DNA of 64,000 nt, from assembly GCF_000328685.1 (NCBI RefSeq), contig NC_019974.1, forward strand, positions 2,409,001 through 2,473,000. Direction: 5' to 3'. This DNA is from Natronococcus occultus SP4. Lineage in GTDB: Archaea > Halobacteriota > Halobacteria > Halobacteriales > Natrialbaceae. The stretch's first letter is position 1; each line of letters opens with the position of its first letter. A program made the translations under genes and the position numbers. The notes beneath the pieces were generated by a model. That model was not told the DNA's origin and made no database searches. It saw only the letters and a program-made list of their open reading frames with translations. Positions 45,178-53,813 of this stretch are shown here, in pieces.

Positions 45178-46929
45178 TCAGTGCAGGAACGCCCGCAAGT
45201 CCTCGATTTCTCGGGTGTTGATCACGTCTGCAGGTTCGGCCCATCCCCGTCGGGCGGTGTGGACGCCCCAGCGCATATACTCGAGCGTCGCGGGCTGGTG
45301 GGCGTCGGTGTTGACCGCGATCGGCGCGCCCGCCGCGATCGCGGCCTGGACGGCGCTCCCCCAGAGGTCGAGCCGCTTCGGGTTGGAGTTGATCTCGAGG
45401 GCGGTGCCGTGCTCGGCGGCGGCCTCGCCCAGCGCGGTCGCGTCGAAGTCGAGCCCGGAACGCTCGTTCAGCAGCCGGCCGCTGGGGTGGCCCAGCACGT
45501 CCACCGCGGGGTTTTCGATCGCCGTCACGAGTCGGTCGGTCGCCGTCTCGGCGTCCTGTCCCAGGCCGCTGTGGGGCGAGGCGACGATCACGTCGAGGGC
45601 GTCGATGACGTCCTCGACGAGGCCGATCTCCCCGTCGGCGTCGACGTTAGCCTCGATGCCTGCGAAGACTTCGAGGTCGGCTGCGGCCGCGACCTCGCGG
45701 ATCGCTTCGATCTGCTCGACGATCTCCGTATCGCTGAGTCCCATATCGGCGACGACGCCCGGCCCCTCGGCGTGGTCGGCAATGGCGAGGTAGTCGTACC
45801 CCCGCTGCTCGGCCGCCTCGACCATCGCGTCGATCGACGTGTTGCCGTCGGACCACTCGGTGTGACAGTGCAGATCGCCCCGGATATCGTCGCGGGTAAG
45901 AAGCTCCGGGAGCTCGCCGTTCGCCGCGGCGTCGATCTCGCCGCGGTCCTCGCGCAGCTCGGGCGGAATCCACTCGAGACCGAGCGCCTCGTACATCCCC
46001 GCCTCGTCCTCGCCGGCGACGCGCTCGCCGACCCGCTGGCCGGAATCGGGGTCGTCGATCTCGGAGACGTCGAAGGCGCCGTACTCGTTTAGCTTCATCC
46101 CACGGTCGATCGCGTAGTTGCGCAGCGTGACGTTGTGGTCCTTGCTCCCCGTGAAGTACTGCAGCGCGGAGCCAAACTCCTCGGGCGCGACGGTCCGCAG
46201 GTCGACCCGGATCTCGCCGACGCGGACGCTGGCCTTCGCGGGGCCGGACTCGATCTCGCTGTCGACGGAGTCCCAGCCGACGAACGCTTCGACGACGTCC
46301 TCGGACGTCTCGGTCGCGACGAGGACGTCGACGTCGCCGATCGTCTCGCGCCACCGGCGGATGGAGCCGGCGACCTCGCAGCGCCGGACGTCTTCGAGGC
46401 TCTCGAGGAAGGCCAGCACGTCGTCGGCCAGCGGGCGGGCCTCTCCGAGCAGCTGGCGCTGGCCGATCGTGCGGGCGAACTCGAGGTTTTCGCGGATGTT
46501 CTGTTCGGTCTTGGGACCGAACCCCTTGACCGCCTGGATCTCGCCGGCCTCGGCGGCGTCCTCGAGGTCATCGAGGGTCTGGATCCCCAGCTCGCGGTAG
46601 AGTTTCCCCGCGGTCTTCGGGCCGACGCCCTCGATTCGGGTGAGGTCGGCGATATCGATCGGGAGCTCCGCGCGCAGCTCCTCGAGTTCCTCGATCGACC
46701 CGGTCTCGACGTACTCGACGATCTTCGAGGCGATGGCGTCGCCGACGTGGTCGATCGTCTCGATCGACTCGCGGTCGTCGGCGGCGACGTAGTCGGCGAT
46801 CGGCGTCGGGTGGGCGCGAACGCTCTCGGCCGCCCGCCTGTAGGCACGGGGTTTGTACTCGACGTCGTCGGCCTCGAGCAGGTCGGCGAACTCCTCGAGC
46901 CGCCCTGCGAGTTCGGCGTTGGTCGTCAT
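45178..46929 (-). CDS. polX: DNA polymerase X family protein with PHP domain
   Basis: This 583-residue protein has an N-terminal helix-hairpin-helix region (IEGVGPKTAGKLYRELGIQT and VKGFGPKTEQNI), a nucleotidyltransferase core EVAGSIRRWRETIGDVDVLV, and a C-terminal PHP domain (RGDLHCHTEWSDGNTSIDAMVEAA, AIADHAEGPG, NSNPKRLDLWG). This is the bacterial/archaeal PolX design for gap filling and 3'-end processing in base excision repair. Its start overlaps the upstream DUF5788 gene stop by 4 bp. Confidence 0.94.
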   Translation of the reverse strand: MTTNAELAGRLEEFADLLEADDVEYKPRAYRRAAESVRAHPTPIADYVAADDRESIETIDHVGDAIASKIVEYVETGSIEELEELRAELPIDIADLTRIEGVGPKTAGKLYRELGIQTLDDLEDAAEAGEIQAVKGFGPKTEQNIRENLEFARTIGQRQLLGEARPLADDVLAFLESLEDVRRCEVAGSIRRWRETIGDVDVLVATETSEDVVEAFVGWDSVDSEIESGPAKASVRVGEIRVDLRTVAPEEFGSALQYFTGSKDHNVTLRNYAIDRGMKLNEYGAFDVSEIDDPDSGQRVGERVAGEDEAGMYEALGLEWIPPELREDRGEIDAAANGELPELLTRDDIRGDLHCHTEWSDGNTSIDAMVEAAEQRGYDYLAIADHAEGPGVVADMGLSDTEIVEQIEAIREVAAAADLEVFAGIEANVDADGEIGLVEDVIDALDVIVASPHSGLGQDAETATDRLVTAIENPAVDVLGHPSGRLLNERSGLDFDATALGEAAAEHGTALEINSNPKRLDLWGSAVQAAIAAGAPIAVNTDAHQPATLEYMRWGVHTARRGWAEPADVINTREIEDLRAFLH

Positions 46930-47366
46930 CGGCCCCGCCCCTGAGTGTTGTCGTCCTCGTGGCCCAGTGCCTTCTTTAGGAACGACATCCAGCGCTTCTT
47001 GTCGGCGGCCTGCTGGGCCTTCTGTTCCTGTTCGAGGTTCGTCGGGCCGAGGTTCTCGAGGACGTTCAGCGCCCGGTCGATCCCGATGATGCTCCGGGCG
47101 AGCTCCTCGCCCTCCTCGCGGGAGACCGCACCCTCTTCGATGGCCTCGAGGCGTTCGAGGCGCTCGCGGCGCAGGTTCCGTTTGGCCTGCTCGACGCGGT
47201 CGCGCTCGCCGGGCGGCACCGTGTCGCGACGTTTGATCTCGAAGACGAAGGTCCGGAGGTCGATCTCCTCGCCCTGGACGGTGATCGTCTCCGGGATGTC
47301 CGCACCGACAGTGGCGCCCTCGCGCTCGACGCGCTCGAGCAGCTGCTTGCGCTCGTACTCTTGCAC
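46926..47366 (-). CDS. DUF5788-family haloarchaeal protein
   Basis: This 146-residue protein is read from GTG 47366 (QEYERKQLLERVEREG); the in-frame TTG nine codons upstream is less likely. It is helical and highly charged: FVFEIKRRDTVPPGERDRVEQAKRNLRRERLERLEAIEEG, then RALNVLENLGPTNLE. The family is haloarchaeal and uncharacterised. Overlap with the polX start suggests coupling and perhaps a DNA-repair link. Confidence 0.75.
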   Translation of the reverse strand: MQEYERKQLLERVEREGATVGADIPETITVQGEEIDLRTFVFEIKRRDTVPPGERDRVEQAKRNLRRERLERLEAIEEGAVSREEGEELARSIIGIDRALNVLENLGPTNLEQEQKAQQAADKKRWMSFLKKALGHEDDNTQGRGR

Positions 47367-47543
47367 GCTTCGTCGTTGGGGGCTGAACGGCAAAAATGTA
47401 CGTTCCGACGGTGATCGATCATCCCGAGGACGTCGGGGCTACCGTCGGCGTCGGTAAACCGGCAGCCGAAGCCATGAGAATTCCCCGCCAGCGCCGGAAC
47501 TGAACCCCAAATCCCTTGAGAGTGCCACCCTTATCCCCGGCTA

Positions 47544-48491
47544 ATGGCCACGTGCGACGTGTGTGGGAACGAAGAGAGCATGCCCTACAACTGCCGGCAC
47601 TGTGGGGGGACCTACTGCTCCGAACACCGCCTGCCGGAGAACCACGACTGTTCGCGGCTCAATAACTGGAACGATCCGCAGGGAGTCTTCGACAGCGGGT
47701 TCGACGAGAGCGTCGACAACGGAGGGACGGCGAAGAGTCGAAGCCTGACCGACAAACTCCCGATCGACACCGGTCCCGGCGGCCCGCTGGCGTACTTCCG
47801 CGGGAACATGACCTACACGGTGCTGGCGCTGATGTGGATCACGTTCGCGCTCCAGGGGATCGTCGAGCTGACGCTCGGCTCGGGAGTCCATCGATCGCTG
47901 TTCGTCCTCGCTCCCGAGAGCCCGGAGTACGTCTGGACGTGGGTTACCTCCATCTTCGCCCACGGCGGGTTCCTGCACATCGTCTTCAACAGCATCGTGA
48001 TCTTCTTCTTCGGCCCGCTGGTCGAGCGCTACGTCGGCTCGCGGGACTTCCTGGGGCTGTTCCTGATAAGCGGCGCCGTCGCCGGCCTCAGCCAGATCGG
48101 GATCCAGATTCTGCAGGGCGTGCCGCCGGGTTTCGGCGGCGTGGTCGGTGCCAGCGGCGCTGCACTGGCAATCCTGGGTGTGCTCACGATCCTGAACCCC
48201 AATCTCACCGTCTACCTCTACTTCATCCTGCCAGTCCCGCTCTGGATCCTCGCGGCGGGGACGGCGCTGATCAGCGTCATCTTCATCGGCACCGGCGGCG
48301 GCGGGAACATCGCCCACGCGGCCCACCTCGTCGGACTTGTGGTCGGACTGGGATACGGTGAGTACATCAAACGGACCAGGAACGTGCGAACGCCCGACCA
48401 GTTCCAGCTCGGCGGCGGCGGACCGGGCGGCCCCGGTGGCCCGGGCGGTCCCGGTGGCCCCGGTGGACCAGGCGGTCGCCGTCGCTTCTGA
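47544..48491 (+). CDS. Rhomboid-family intramembrane protease with AN1 zinc finger
   Basis: This 315-residue protein has an exact AN1 finger at residues 4-36 (C-x2-C-x9-C-x2-C-x4-C-x2-H-x5-H-x-C), a linker, then six membrane segments of the rhomboid fold: GGFLHIVFNSIVIFFFGPLVE, catalytic Ser in VVGASGAALAILG, and catalytic His in HAAHLVGLVVGLGYG. The tail is a tandem GGP/GGPGG repeat followed by GRRRF. It cleaves single-pass membrane proteins; the AN1 finger may recruit substrate. The start is ATG 47544. Confidence 0.92.
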   Translation: MATCDVCGNEESMPYNCRHCGGTYCSEHRLPENHDCSRLNNWNDPQGVFDSGFDESVDNGGTAKSRSLTDKLPIDTGPGGPLAYFRGNMTYTVLALMWITFALQGIVELTLGSGVHRSLFVLAPESPEYVWTWVTSIFAHGGFLHIVFNSIVIFFFGPLVERYVGSRDFLGLFLISGAVAGLSQIGIQILQGVPPGFGGVVGASGAALAILGVLTILNPNLTVYLYFILPVPLWILAAGTALISVIFIGTGGGGNIAHAAHLVGLVVGLGYGEYIKRTRNVRTPDQFQLGGGGPGGPGGPGGPGGPGGPGGRRRF

Positions 48492-48548
48492 GCGCGCAGC
48501 CGAAAGCCCACCCACTGATTTTCCCGCGCCGTCAATCCCGCGGTACCG

Positions 48549-49340
48549 ATGCACGTCTCCCGCCCCGACCTCGTTCCCGACGCCTCGCTCGAGCGCTCGG
48601 AGATGGAAACCCTCCAGCGCGAGATCGCCGACGCCGCCGTCTTCGAGGACGCCCTCGAGTTCGATCCCGCCGTCCTCGGCGACCCGCTGGTGGCGTCGAC
48701 GAGCGAGGACGACCCCCCGATCGTCGCGGGCGTCGACCAGTCGTTTCTCACGAACGACGCGGGCGACCAGGACCGGGCGCTGTCGGCCGTCGTCGCCGTA
48801 CAGGGCGACGAAGTGATCGAACGGGTCCACGCGGTGACGCCGCTTTCGATCCCCTACATCCCCGGTCTGCTCTCCTTCCGGGAGGGCGCGCCGATCATCG
48901 ACGCCCTCGAGGAGCTGTCGGTCGAGCCCGACCTCCTCCTGTTCGACGGCAGCGGGCGCATCCACTTCCGGCAGGCCGGGATCGCGACCCACATGGGCGT
49001 CGTGCTGGACGTCCCGAGTATCGGGATCGCCAAGAGCCTCCTCTGTGGCAGCCCGCGCGAGGACGTCGAGAATCTCCCCGAGGGGACGCGAGTGCCGATC
49101 GAGGCCAACTCGCGGGTCGACGCCGCCGAGGGTACCCTGCTCGGCTACGCGGTCCAGACCCGCCAGTACGACTCGCCGGATCGGCACATCAACCCGCTGT
49201 ACGTCAGCCCGGGCCACCGCGTCGGCCCCGAGACGGCAGCCGACGTCGCGCTGGCGACGTCCTCGTCGTACAAGCTGCCCGATCCCGTCCGGCTGGCCGA
49301 CAGCTACGCCGACGAGGCGAAGCGCGGACTCGGGGAGTAA
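48549..49340 (+). CDS. nfi: Endonuclease V
   Basis: This 263-residue enzyme cuts near deoxyinosine. Motifs are VAGVDQSFLTND (first catalytic Asp), YIPGLLSFREGAPIIDAL (wedge and Glu), LLLFDGSGRIHFRQAGIATHMGV (second Asp and Gly-rich loop), and NPLYVSPGHRVGPETA near the end. The N-terminal 50 residues are the usual archaeal extension. It starts at ATG 48549, 57 bp after the rhomboid gene. Confidence 0.92.
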   Translation: MHVSRPDLVPDASLERSEMETLQREIADAAVFEDALEFDPAVLGDPLVASTSEDDPPIVAGVDQSFLTNDAGDQDRALSAVVAVQGDEVIERVHAVTPLSIPYIPGLLSFREGAPIIDALEELSVEPDLLLFDGSGRIHFRQAGIATHMGVVLDVPSIGIAKSLLCGSPREDVENLPEGTRVPIEANSRVDAAEGTLLGYAVQTRQYDSPDRHINPLYVSPGHRVGPETAADVALATSSSYKLPDPVRLADSYADEAKRGLGE

Positions 49341-49458
49341 GGGTCGGAATCCGGGTTCGCGACTGGCGGACGATCGATCGGTCACGTTTCCTGAGTGCCG
49401 TTTCGACCGGCACGATAAACCGTCGATACTTAGGTATCCTCACTCGAAACGGTCACGC

Positions 49459-50406
49459 ATGGCCATCGCTGAGGAAGCCGACGATGATGCGGGGGACGAC
49501 GCGACCGTCGCGGACGACACTCGACGGGAACCGACGGACGAAACCGAAACGACCGACGCGACCGAGGATCGCTACACGCGCAAGCAGTGCGTGCTGATCA
49601 CCGGCTGTTCGTCGGGAGTCGGCCACGCGACCGCGCGGGCGTTCCTCGAGAAAGACTGGCAGGTGATCGCGACGGCCCGAAACGTCGAGGACGTCGCGGA
49701 CCTCGAGGAGGCCGGCTGTACGACCCTCGAACTGGACGTCACCGACCCCGACCAGGTCGCCGACGTCGTCGAGCGCACCGTCGAGATCGGCGGCGCGATC
49801 GATTGTCTGGTCAACAACGCCGGCTACGCCCAGATGGGACCGATCGAGGACGTCTCGACGGTCGATCTCCACCGCCAGTTCGACGTCAACGTCTATGGCC
49901 CCCACCGTCTCGCGCGGGCCGCGCTCCCGCATATGCGCGCCCAGGGCGAGGGCCGGATCATCAACGTCTCGAGCGTGGCCGGCCGGGTATCCTTCCCCGG
50001 CTACGGCGCCTACTCGGGGTCGAAACACGCCCTCGAGGCGATGACCGACGCGTTGCGCGGCGAGGTCGAGGAGTTCGGTATCGAGGTCGTGTTGATCGAG
50101 CCCGGCCCGATCGAAAGCGAGTTCTCCGACCGGGTCGACGAGGAGCTGCCCGGCTCGGAGCGCACTCCGGCCTACGAGTCGCTGTACGAGATCTACGACG
50201 AGGCCCAGCTGATCGGGGGCGGACAGGGCGGTCCCTTCGCCTCCACCCCCGCGGAGGTCGCGACGGCGATCGTCGAGTCGGCGATCCGCTCGGAGCCGCC
50301 CGCCCGGTACCCCGTCGGGCCGATCGGCCAGCTCGGCGTCTACGCCCGCTTCCTCCCGGATCGGCTCCAGGACGCACTCTACGGCGTCGTCCGAAAGCTC
50401 GTCTGA
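49459..50406 (+). CDS. Short-chain dehydrogenase/reductase
   Basis: This 315-residue protein starts at ATG 49459; the first 45 residues are an acidic, Thr-rich extension before the classical SDR domain: VLITGCSSGVGHATARAFLE (cofactor loop), LVNNAGYAQMGP, catalytic Ser in NVSSVAGRVSFPG, and YxxxK in YSGSKHALEA. The VIATARNVEDV segment points to NADPH preference. Substrate is unknown. Confidence 0.9.
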   Translation: MAIAEEADDDAGDDATVADDTRREPTDETETTDATEDRYTRKQCVLITGCSSGVGHATARAFLEKDWQVIATARNVEDVADLEEAGCTTLELDVTDPDQVADVVERTVEIGGAIDCLVNNAGYAQMGPIEDVSTVDLHRQFDVNVYGPHRLARAALPHMRAQGEGRIINVSSVAGRVSFPGYGAYSGSKHALEAMTDALRGEVEEFGIEVVLIEPGPIESEFSDRVDEELPGSERTPAYESLYEIYDEAQLIGGGQGGPFASTPAEVATAIVESAIRSEPPARYPVGPIGQLGVYARFLPDRLQDALYGVVRKLV

Positions 50407-50465
50407 CGCCACGGCCCGTCGTTACAGAACTCTTATACTTCGGCGCGGAGAGGTGTCACACAACG

Positions 50466-51023
50466 ATGTCGGACGCTCCCGCCGGGGCCGTCGAGCTCGC
50501 CGACAGGATCTCCGCGCTGCTGTACGGGATCGCTGGCTGGCTGACCGTCGGATTCGGACTGTTACTGACCGTCGCCGCGGGCCGGTTCGGCTACAGCGTC
50601 GCGACCGGCACTGCCCGGGTCGACGCCGCGATCGCCGCCGGCCTGTTCGCACTGGTTTTGCTTCTGACGGGGCTCGTGACCGTCGCGCTCGGGCTCTTCG
50701 TCAACCCTCGCTTTCGCCGTCGGCTGGATCGGCGCCATGGGCCCTCCACGTTCGGTCGCGTGCGCTCGGTCGATCGACGGGTCGTCCGTCCCGAAGAACG
50801 CTGTCTCGAGCGCTGTGTCGACTGCGACGACCGGGTCGAGAAGGGGCTGGTCCGACGCTACCGCGAGGAGTACGCGCTCGCGGGCGTTCCCGTATACACG
50901 TGCTCGGAAGGGTACAACCACTACTGTCTCGAGTGTACGACGGTCGGACTCCGTGCCGAGGACGTCGCCGGCTCGAGCGCCGAGCCCGAGCCCGACCGTC
51001 GCGTCCTCGAGCGCGCGAAGTGA
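50466..51023 (+). CDS. Membrane protein with C-terminal Cys-rich domain
   Basis: This 185-residue protein starts at ATG 50466. Two N-terminal membrane helices (LYGIAGWLTVGFGLLLTVAAG and FALVLLLTGLVTVALGLF) precede a soluble part with CLERCVDCDDRV, YTCSEGYNHYCLECT, a likely zinc-binding module. A haloarchaeal family of unknown role. It is 59 bp from the SDR gene. Confidence 0.72.
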   Translation: MSDAPAGAVELADRISALLYGIAGWLTVGFGLLLTVAAGRFGYSVATGTARVDAAIAAGLFALVLLLTGLVTVALGLFVNPRFRRRLDRRHGPSTFGRVRSVDRRVVRPEERCLERCVDCDDRVEKGLVRRYREEYALAGVPVYTCSEGYNHYCLECTTVGLRAEDVAGSSAEPEPDRRVLERAK

Positions 51024-51035
51024 GAAGCGCAAGCG

Positions 51036-51266
51036 TCAGTCGCCGACCGCCCGCGCGTCGTCACCGGAGTCGTCGATAGCGAACGCGCCACCGGGGCACC
51101 GACGGACTCGTCCCGCCCGCTGGAGGTCGCGACACTGGCGTTCAATCGTTACGGGGTGGGCAGCGAGGGTCGCGGCCAGTCGGGAGACCGTCATCGGGCC
51201 GTCGGCTGCCAGTATCTCGAGGATCTCGCGTTCGGTCCGGTCGGCTGACGGGTCGTCCGTCGGCAT
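51036..51266 (-). CDS. Winged-helix transcriptional regulator, small
   Basis: This 76-residue protein is read from ATG 51266. A helix-turn-helix is visible in REILEILAADGPMTVSRLAATLAAHPVTIERQCRDL, followed by a short wing (GRVRRCPGGAFAI). It resembles single-domain ArsR/MarR-type haloarchaeal regulators. Target is unknown; the anion transporter on the same strand begins well away from it. Confidence 0.68.
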   Translation of the reverse strand: MPTDDPSADRTEREILEILAADGPMTVSRLAATLAAHPVTIERQCRDLQRAGRVRRCPGGAFAIDDSGDDARAVGD

Positions 51267-51441
51267 GGGAGTTACTTCCACATTGGCGAACGGACGGATG
51301 AATGGCGCTCCAGTTCCCAGTCGATGAGAACGGTCTCGAGGGGTGATCTCGATCCCGATACCCGAGCGAACGATGTCGGTCGACCCGCGGCTCGAGGTCG
51401 TCTGTGCCGATCGCACGCCGACGGAAAAGAACGTGCGCGGA

Positions 51442-53238
51442 CTATCCGCTGAACGCCTCGGCGAAGTCGGCCGGCAGCGTTCCGATGTCGATCCCCCAGG
51501 CTATCGGGAGCCACAGCAGCGCGACGGCCGTGATCAGGATGATTCCGATGACGTTGAGCCCGACGCCGACGCGGGCCATCTGTGGCAGGGAGATGTAGCC
51601 GCTGCCGAAGACGATGGCGTTTGGCGGCGTCGCAACGGGAAGCATGAACGCGAACGAGGCCGCGGTCGCACCGGCGATCATCAGCCCGTAGGGGTGGACG
51701 CCGATGCCGACCGCGACGCCGGCCAGGATCGGCATGAGCATCGCCGTGGTCGCCGTGTTCGAGGTCACTTCCGTCAGGAAGACCGTCATCGAGACCACGG
51801 CCAGCAGGATGAAGACCATCGAGACGCCCTCGAGGGCGGCGAGCTGTTCGCCGATCCAGGCCGCGAGCCCGGTGTCGCCGAACCCGGAGGCGATCGCGAG
51901 CCCCCCGCCGAACAGGAGAATAACGCCCCACGGAATGTCGACGCCGTTGGTCCAGTCGAGCAGGAACGTGTGGTCGCCGTCCTCGGTCTTCGTCGGCAGG
52001 GTGAAGAGAACGAGCGCACCGCCGATCGCGACGATAGTGTCAACGTCGTCCGGCGGCACGATCCCGACCAGCGGTTCGAGCAGGCTGGCGGTGATCCAGG
52101 ACAGCGCCATCCCGACGAAGACGACCAGCACCAGCCGCTCCTGGCTGCTCATCGATCCGAGTCGCTCGAGCTCGCGGTCGATCGTGTCGGCGCCGATCGG
52201 CAACTCGTCGAACTGCGGGGAAATCGCGACCCGCGTCACGTAGACGTAGACCGTCGCGAGCCCGACGATCGAGATCGGGACGCCGTACAGCATCCACTCC
52301 GCAAAGCCGATCGTCGTTCCGAACAGCTCGCCCGCCTGGCCCGCAAAGAGGATGTTCGGCGGAGTGCCGATCAGCGTCGCGACGCCGCCGACCGAGGCGC
52401 CGTAGGCGATACACAGCATCAAAGCGACGCCGAAGGAGAAGTTCCCCTCGCTCGTGTCAATCTCGAGCTCGGTCTCGTCGACCAGGTCCGCGGTCTGATA
52501 GATGACGGCCAGCGCGATCGGAACCATCATCATCACCGTCGCGCTGTTCGACACCCACATCGAGAGAAACGCCGTCGAGAGCATGAACCCGAGGATGAGC
52601 CGCGAGGGAGCGGTGCCGACGGCCTTGATCGTCCGCAGGGCGATGCGCCGGTGCAGCCCCCACCGTTGCATCGCCATCGCGAGGAAGAACCCACCCATAA
52701 AGAGGAAGATCAGGGGGTCGGCGTAGGAGGGGGTCGTGTCGGCGGCCGGCACGGCTCCGGTCAGCGGGAAGAGGACGATCGGGAGCAGCGACGTCGCCGG
52801 AATCGGAATCGCCTCGGACATCCACCAGACCGCGATCCACGCGGTTGCGGCGGCGACGGCCTGCCCCTCGGGCGTGAGCCCCTCGGGCGTCGGCGAGAGG
52901 AAGATCATCGCGAACAGGATCGGCCCGAGGACGAAGCCGATCTTCTGTCGGAGCTCGTACTCCCCGCCGACGTCGAACGGCGACCGATCGTCGTCGGAAC
53001 CGCCGTCGTCCCCACCCCCGAAACCGGTAGCTTCGGAATCGCCGTTCGGATCGCGTCCGCCGTCGGACAACGCCCGTTTCGCGACGCGGCGCTCCTCGTC
53101 CGAGACGCCGTCCAGATCCGCGGCGATCGCGTGTCCGTCGAGTCTGAGGTAGGCCTTCGTTCGTTCGTTCAGGAACCAGAGATACGCCCAGAGCCGCTGT
53201 ATAGCCAGCTCACACCTGTCGAAAGCGTTCGATACCAT
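51442..53238 (-). CDS. SLC13/DASS-family anion transporter
   Basis: This is a 598-residue permease. The first 90 residues are a hydrophilic, Gly/Asp-rich cytoplasmic region, unusually long for the family. About 11-12 membrane segments follow. Both SNT-type signatures are present: STAFLSMWVSNSATVMMMVPIA in the first half and LTEVTSNTATTAMLMPILAG in the second, plus GTPPNILFAG. It likely couples Na+ to uptake of dicarboxylate, sulfate or phosphate. It starts at ATG 53238. Confidence 0.9.
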   Translation of the reverse strand: MVSNAFDRCELAIQRLWAYLWFLNERTKAYLRLDGHAIAADLDGVSDEERRVAKRALSDGGRDPNGDSEATGFGGGDDGGSDDDRSPFDVGGEYELRQKIGFVLGPILFAMIFLSPTPEGLTPEGQAVAAATAWIAVWWMSEAIPIPATSLLPIVLFPLTGAVPAADTTPSYADPLIFLFMGGFFLAMAMQRWGLHRRIALRTIKAVGTAPSRLILGFMLSTAFLSMWVSNSATVMMMVPIALAVIYQTADLVDETELEIDTSEGNFSFGVALMLCIAYGASVGGVATLIGTPPNILFAGQAGELFGTTIGFAEWMLYGVPISIVGLATVYVYVTRVAISPQFDELPIGADTIDRELERLGSMSSQERLVLVVFVGMALSWITASLLEPLVGIVPPDDVDTIVAIGGALVLFTLPTKTEDGDHTFLLDWTNGVDIPWGVILLFGGGLAIASGFGDTGLAAWIGEQLAALEGVSMVFILLAVVSMTVFLTEVTSNTATTAMLMPILAGVAVGIGVHPYGLMIAGATAASFAFMLPVATPPNAIVFGSGYISLPQMARVGVGLNVIGIILITAVALLWLPIAWGIDIGTLPADFAEAFSG

Positions 53239-53374
53239 CTGCTCGACGTTCCGAACCGGGGATTAAAAAACGCCAAGATTCCCTCGCGAGAGGATGTCAA
53301 CGACGTTCGACGTTCCCGCGAGAGGAGTTCCCAGTGAGCGGAACGCACATCCCGTCGCCCGCACAATTCGGGCC

Positions 53375-53752
53375 ATGCCGCTGTTACAGTTCGACACGAC
53401 TCGATCGCTGTCGGCCGACGAGCGGACGGCGCTGGCCGATCGAGTGACGGCGCTGTACGCTGAAGAGATGGCAACGACCACGGGCCACGTCGCGGTGACG
53501 ATCCGCGAACGAGCGTCCTCGGCGATGCACCTCGGACGCGAGGTCGAGGGGCCGTTGCTCTTTCTCGACGCCGAGATCCGTCGCGGACGGCCGTTCGAGC
53601 GCAAGCGGGCGTTCGCGCTGGCGACGATGGAGTACGCCGGCGAGGCGCTGGGGATCCCCGACCCGAACATGAAGGTCGTGTTCACCGAACACGAGGGCGA
53701 GGCGATGATGGGCGTCGATCGGGTCGGCGGCGAGTGGAACGGATCGGAGTGA
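53375..53752 (+). CDS. Tautomerase-family protein
   Basis: This 125-residue protein starts at ATG 53375, leaving the catalytic N-terminal proline (MPLLQFDTTRSLS) right after Met, as needed by the 4-oxalocrotonate tautomerase/MIF superfamily. GHVAVTIRERASS and PNMKVVFTEHEGEAMMGVDR fit a long-chain member. Substrate is unknown. The longer upstream frame would mask the proline and is rejected. Confidence 0.85.
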   Translation: MPLLQFDTTRSLSADERTALADRVTALYAEEMATTTGHVAVTIRERASSAMHLGREVEGPLLFLDAEIRRGRPFERKRAFALATMEYAGEALGIPDPNMKVVFTEHEGEAMMGVDRVGGEWNGSE

Positions 53753-53813
53753 AACCCCGCGCCGGCAGCCGGTTCCGTCACGGTAAAGCGGCCCCGTCGG
53801 AAAGGCGCGAGCG

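Noticed and set aside
48411-48489. GGP/GGPGG-coding DNA repeat as a mobile or structural repeat
   Set aside because: It is an in-frame protein tail of the rhomboid gene; reported as part of that protein only.
51343-53337. 664-codon plus-strand frame opposite the SLC13 transporter
   Set aside because: Arg/Asp/Gln-rich shadow of a membrane gene; no motif, no promoter.
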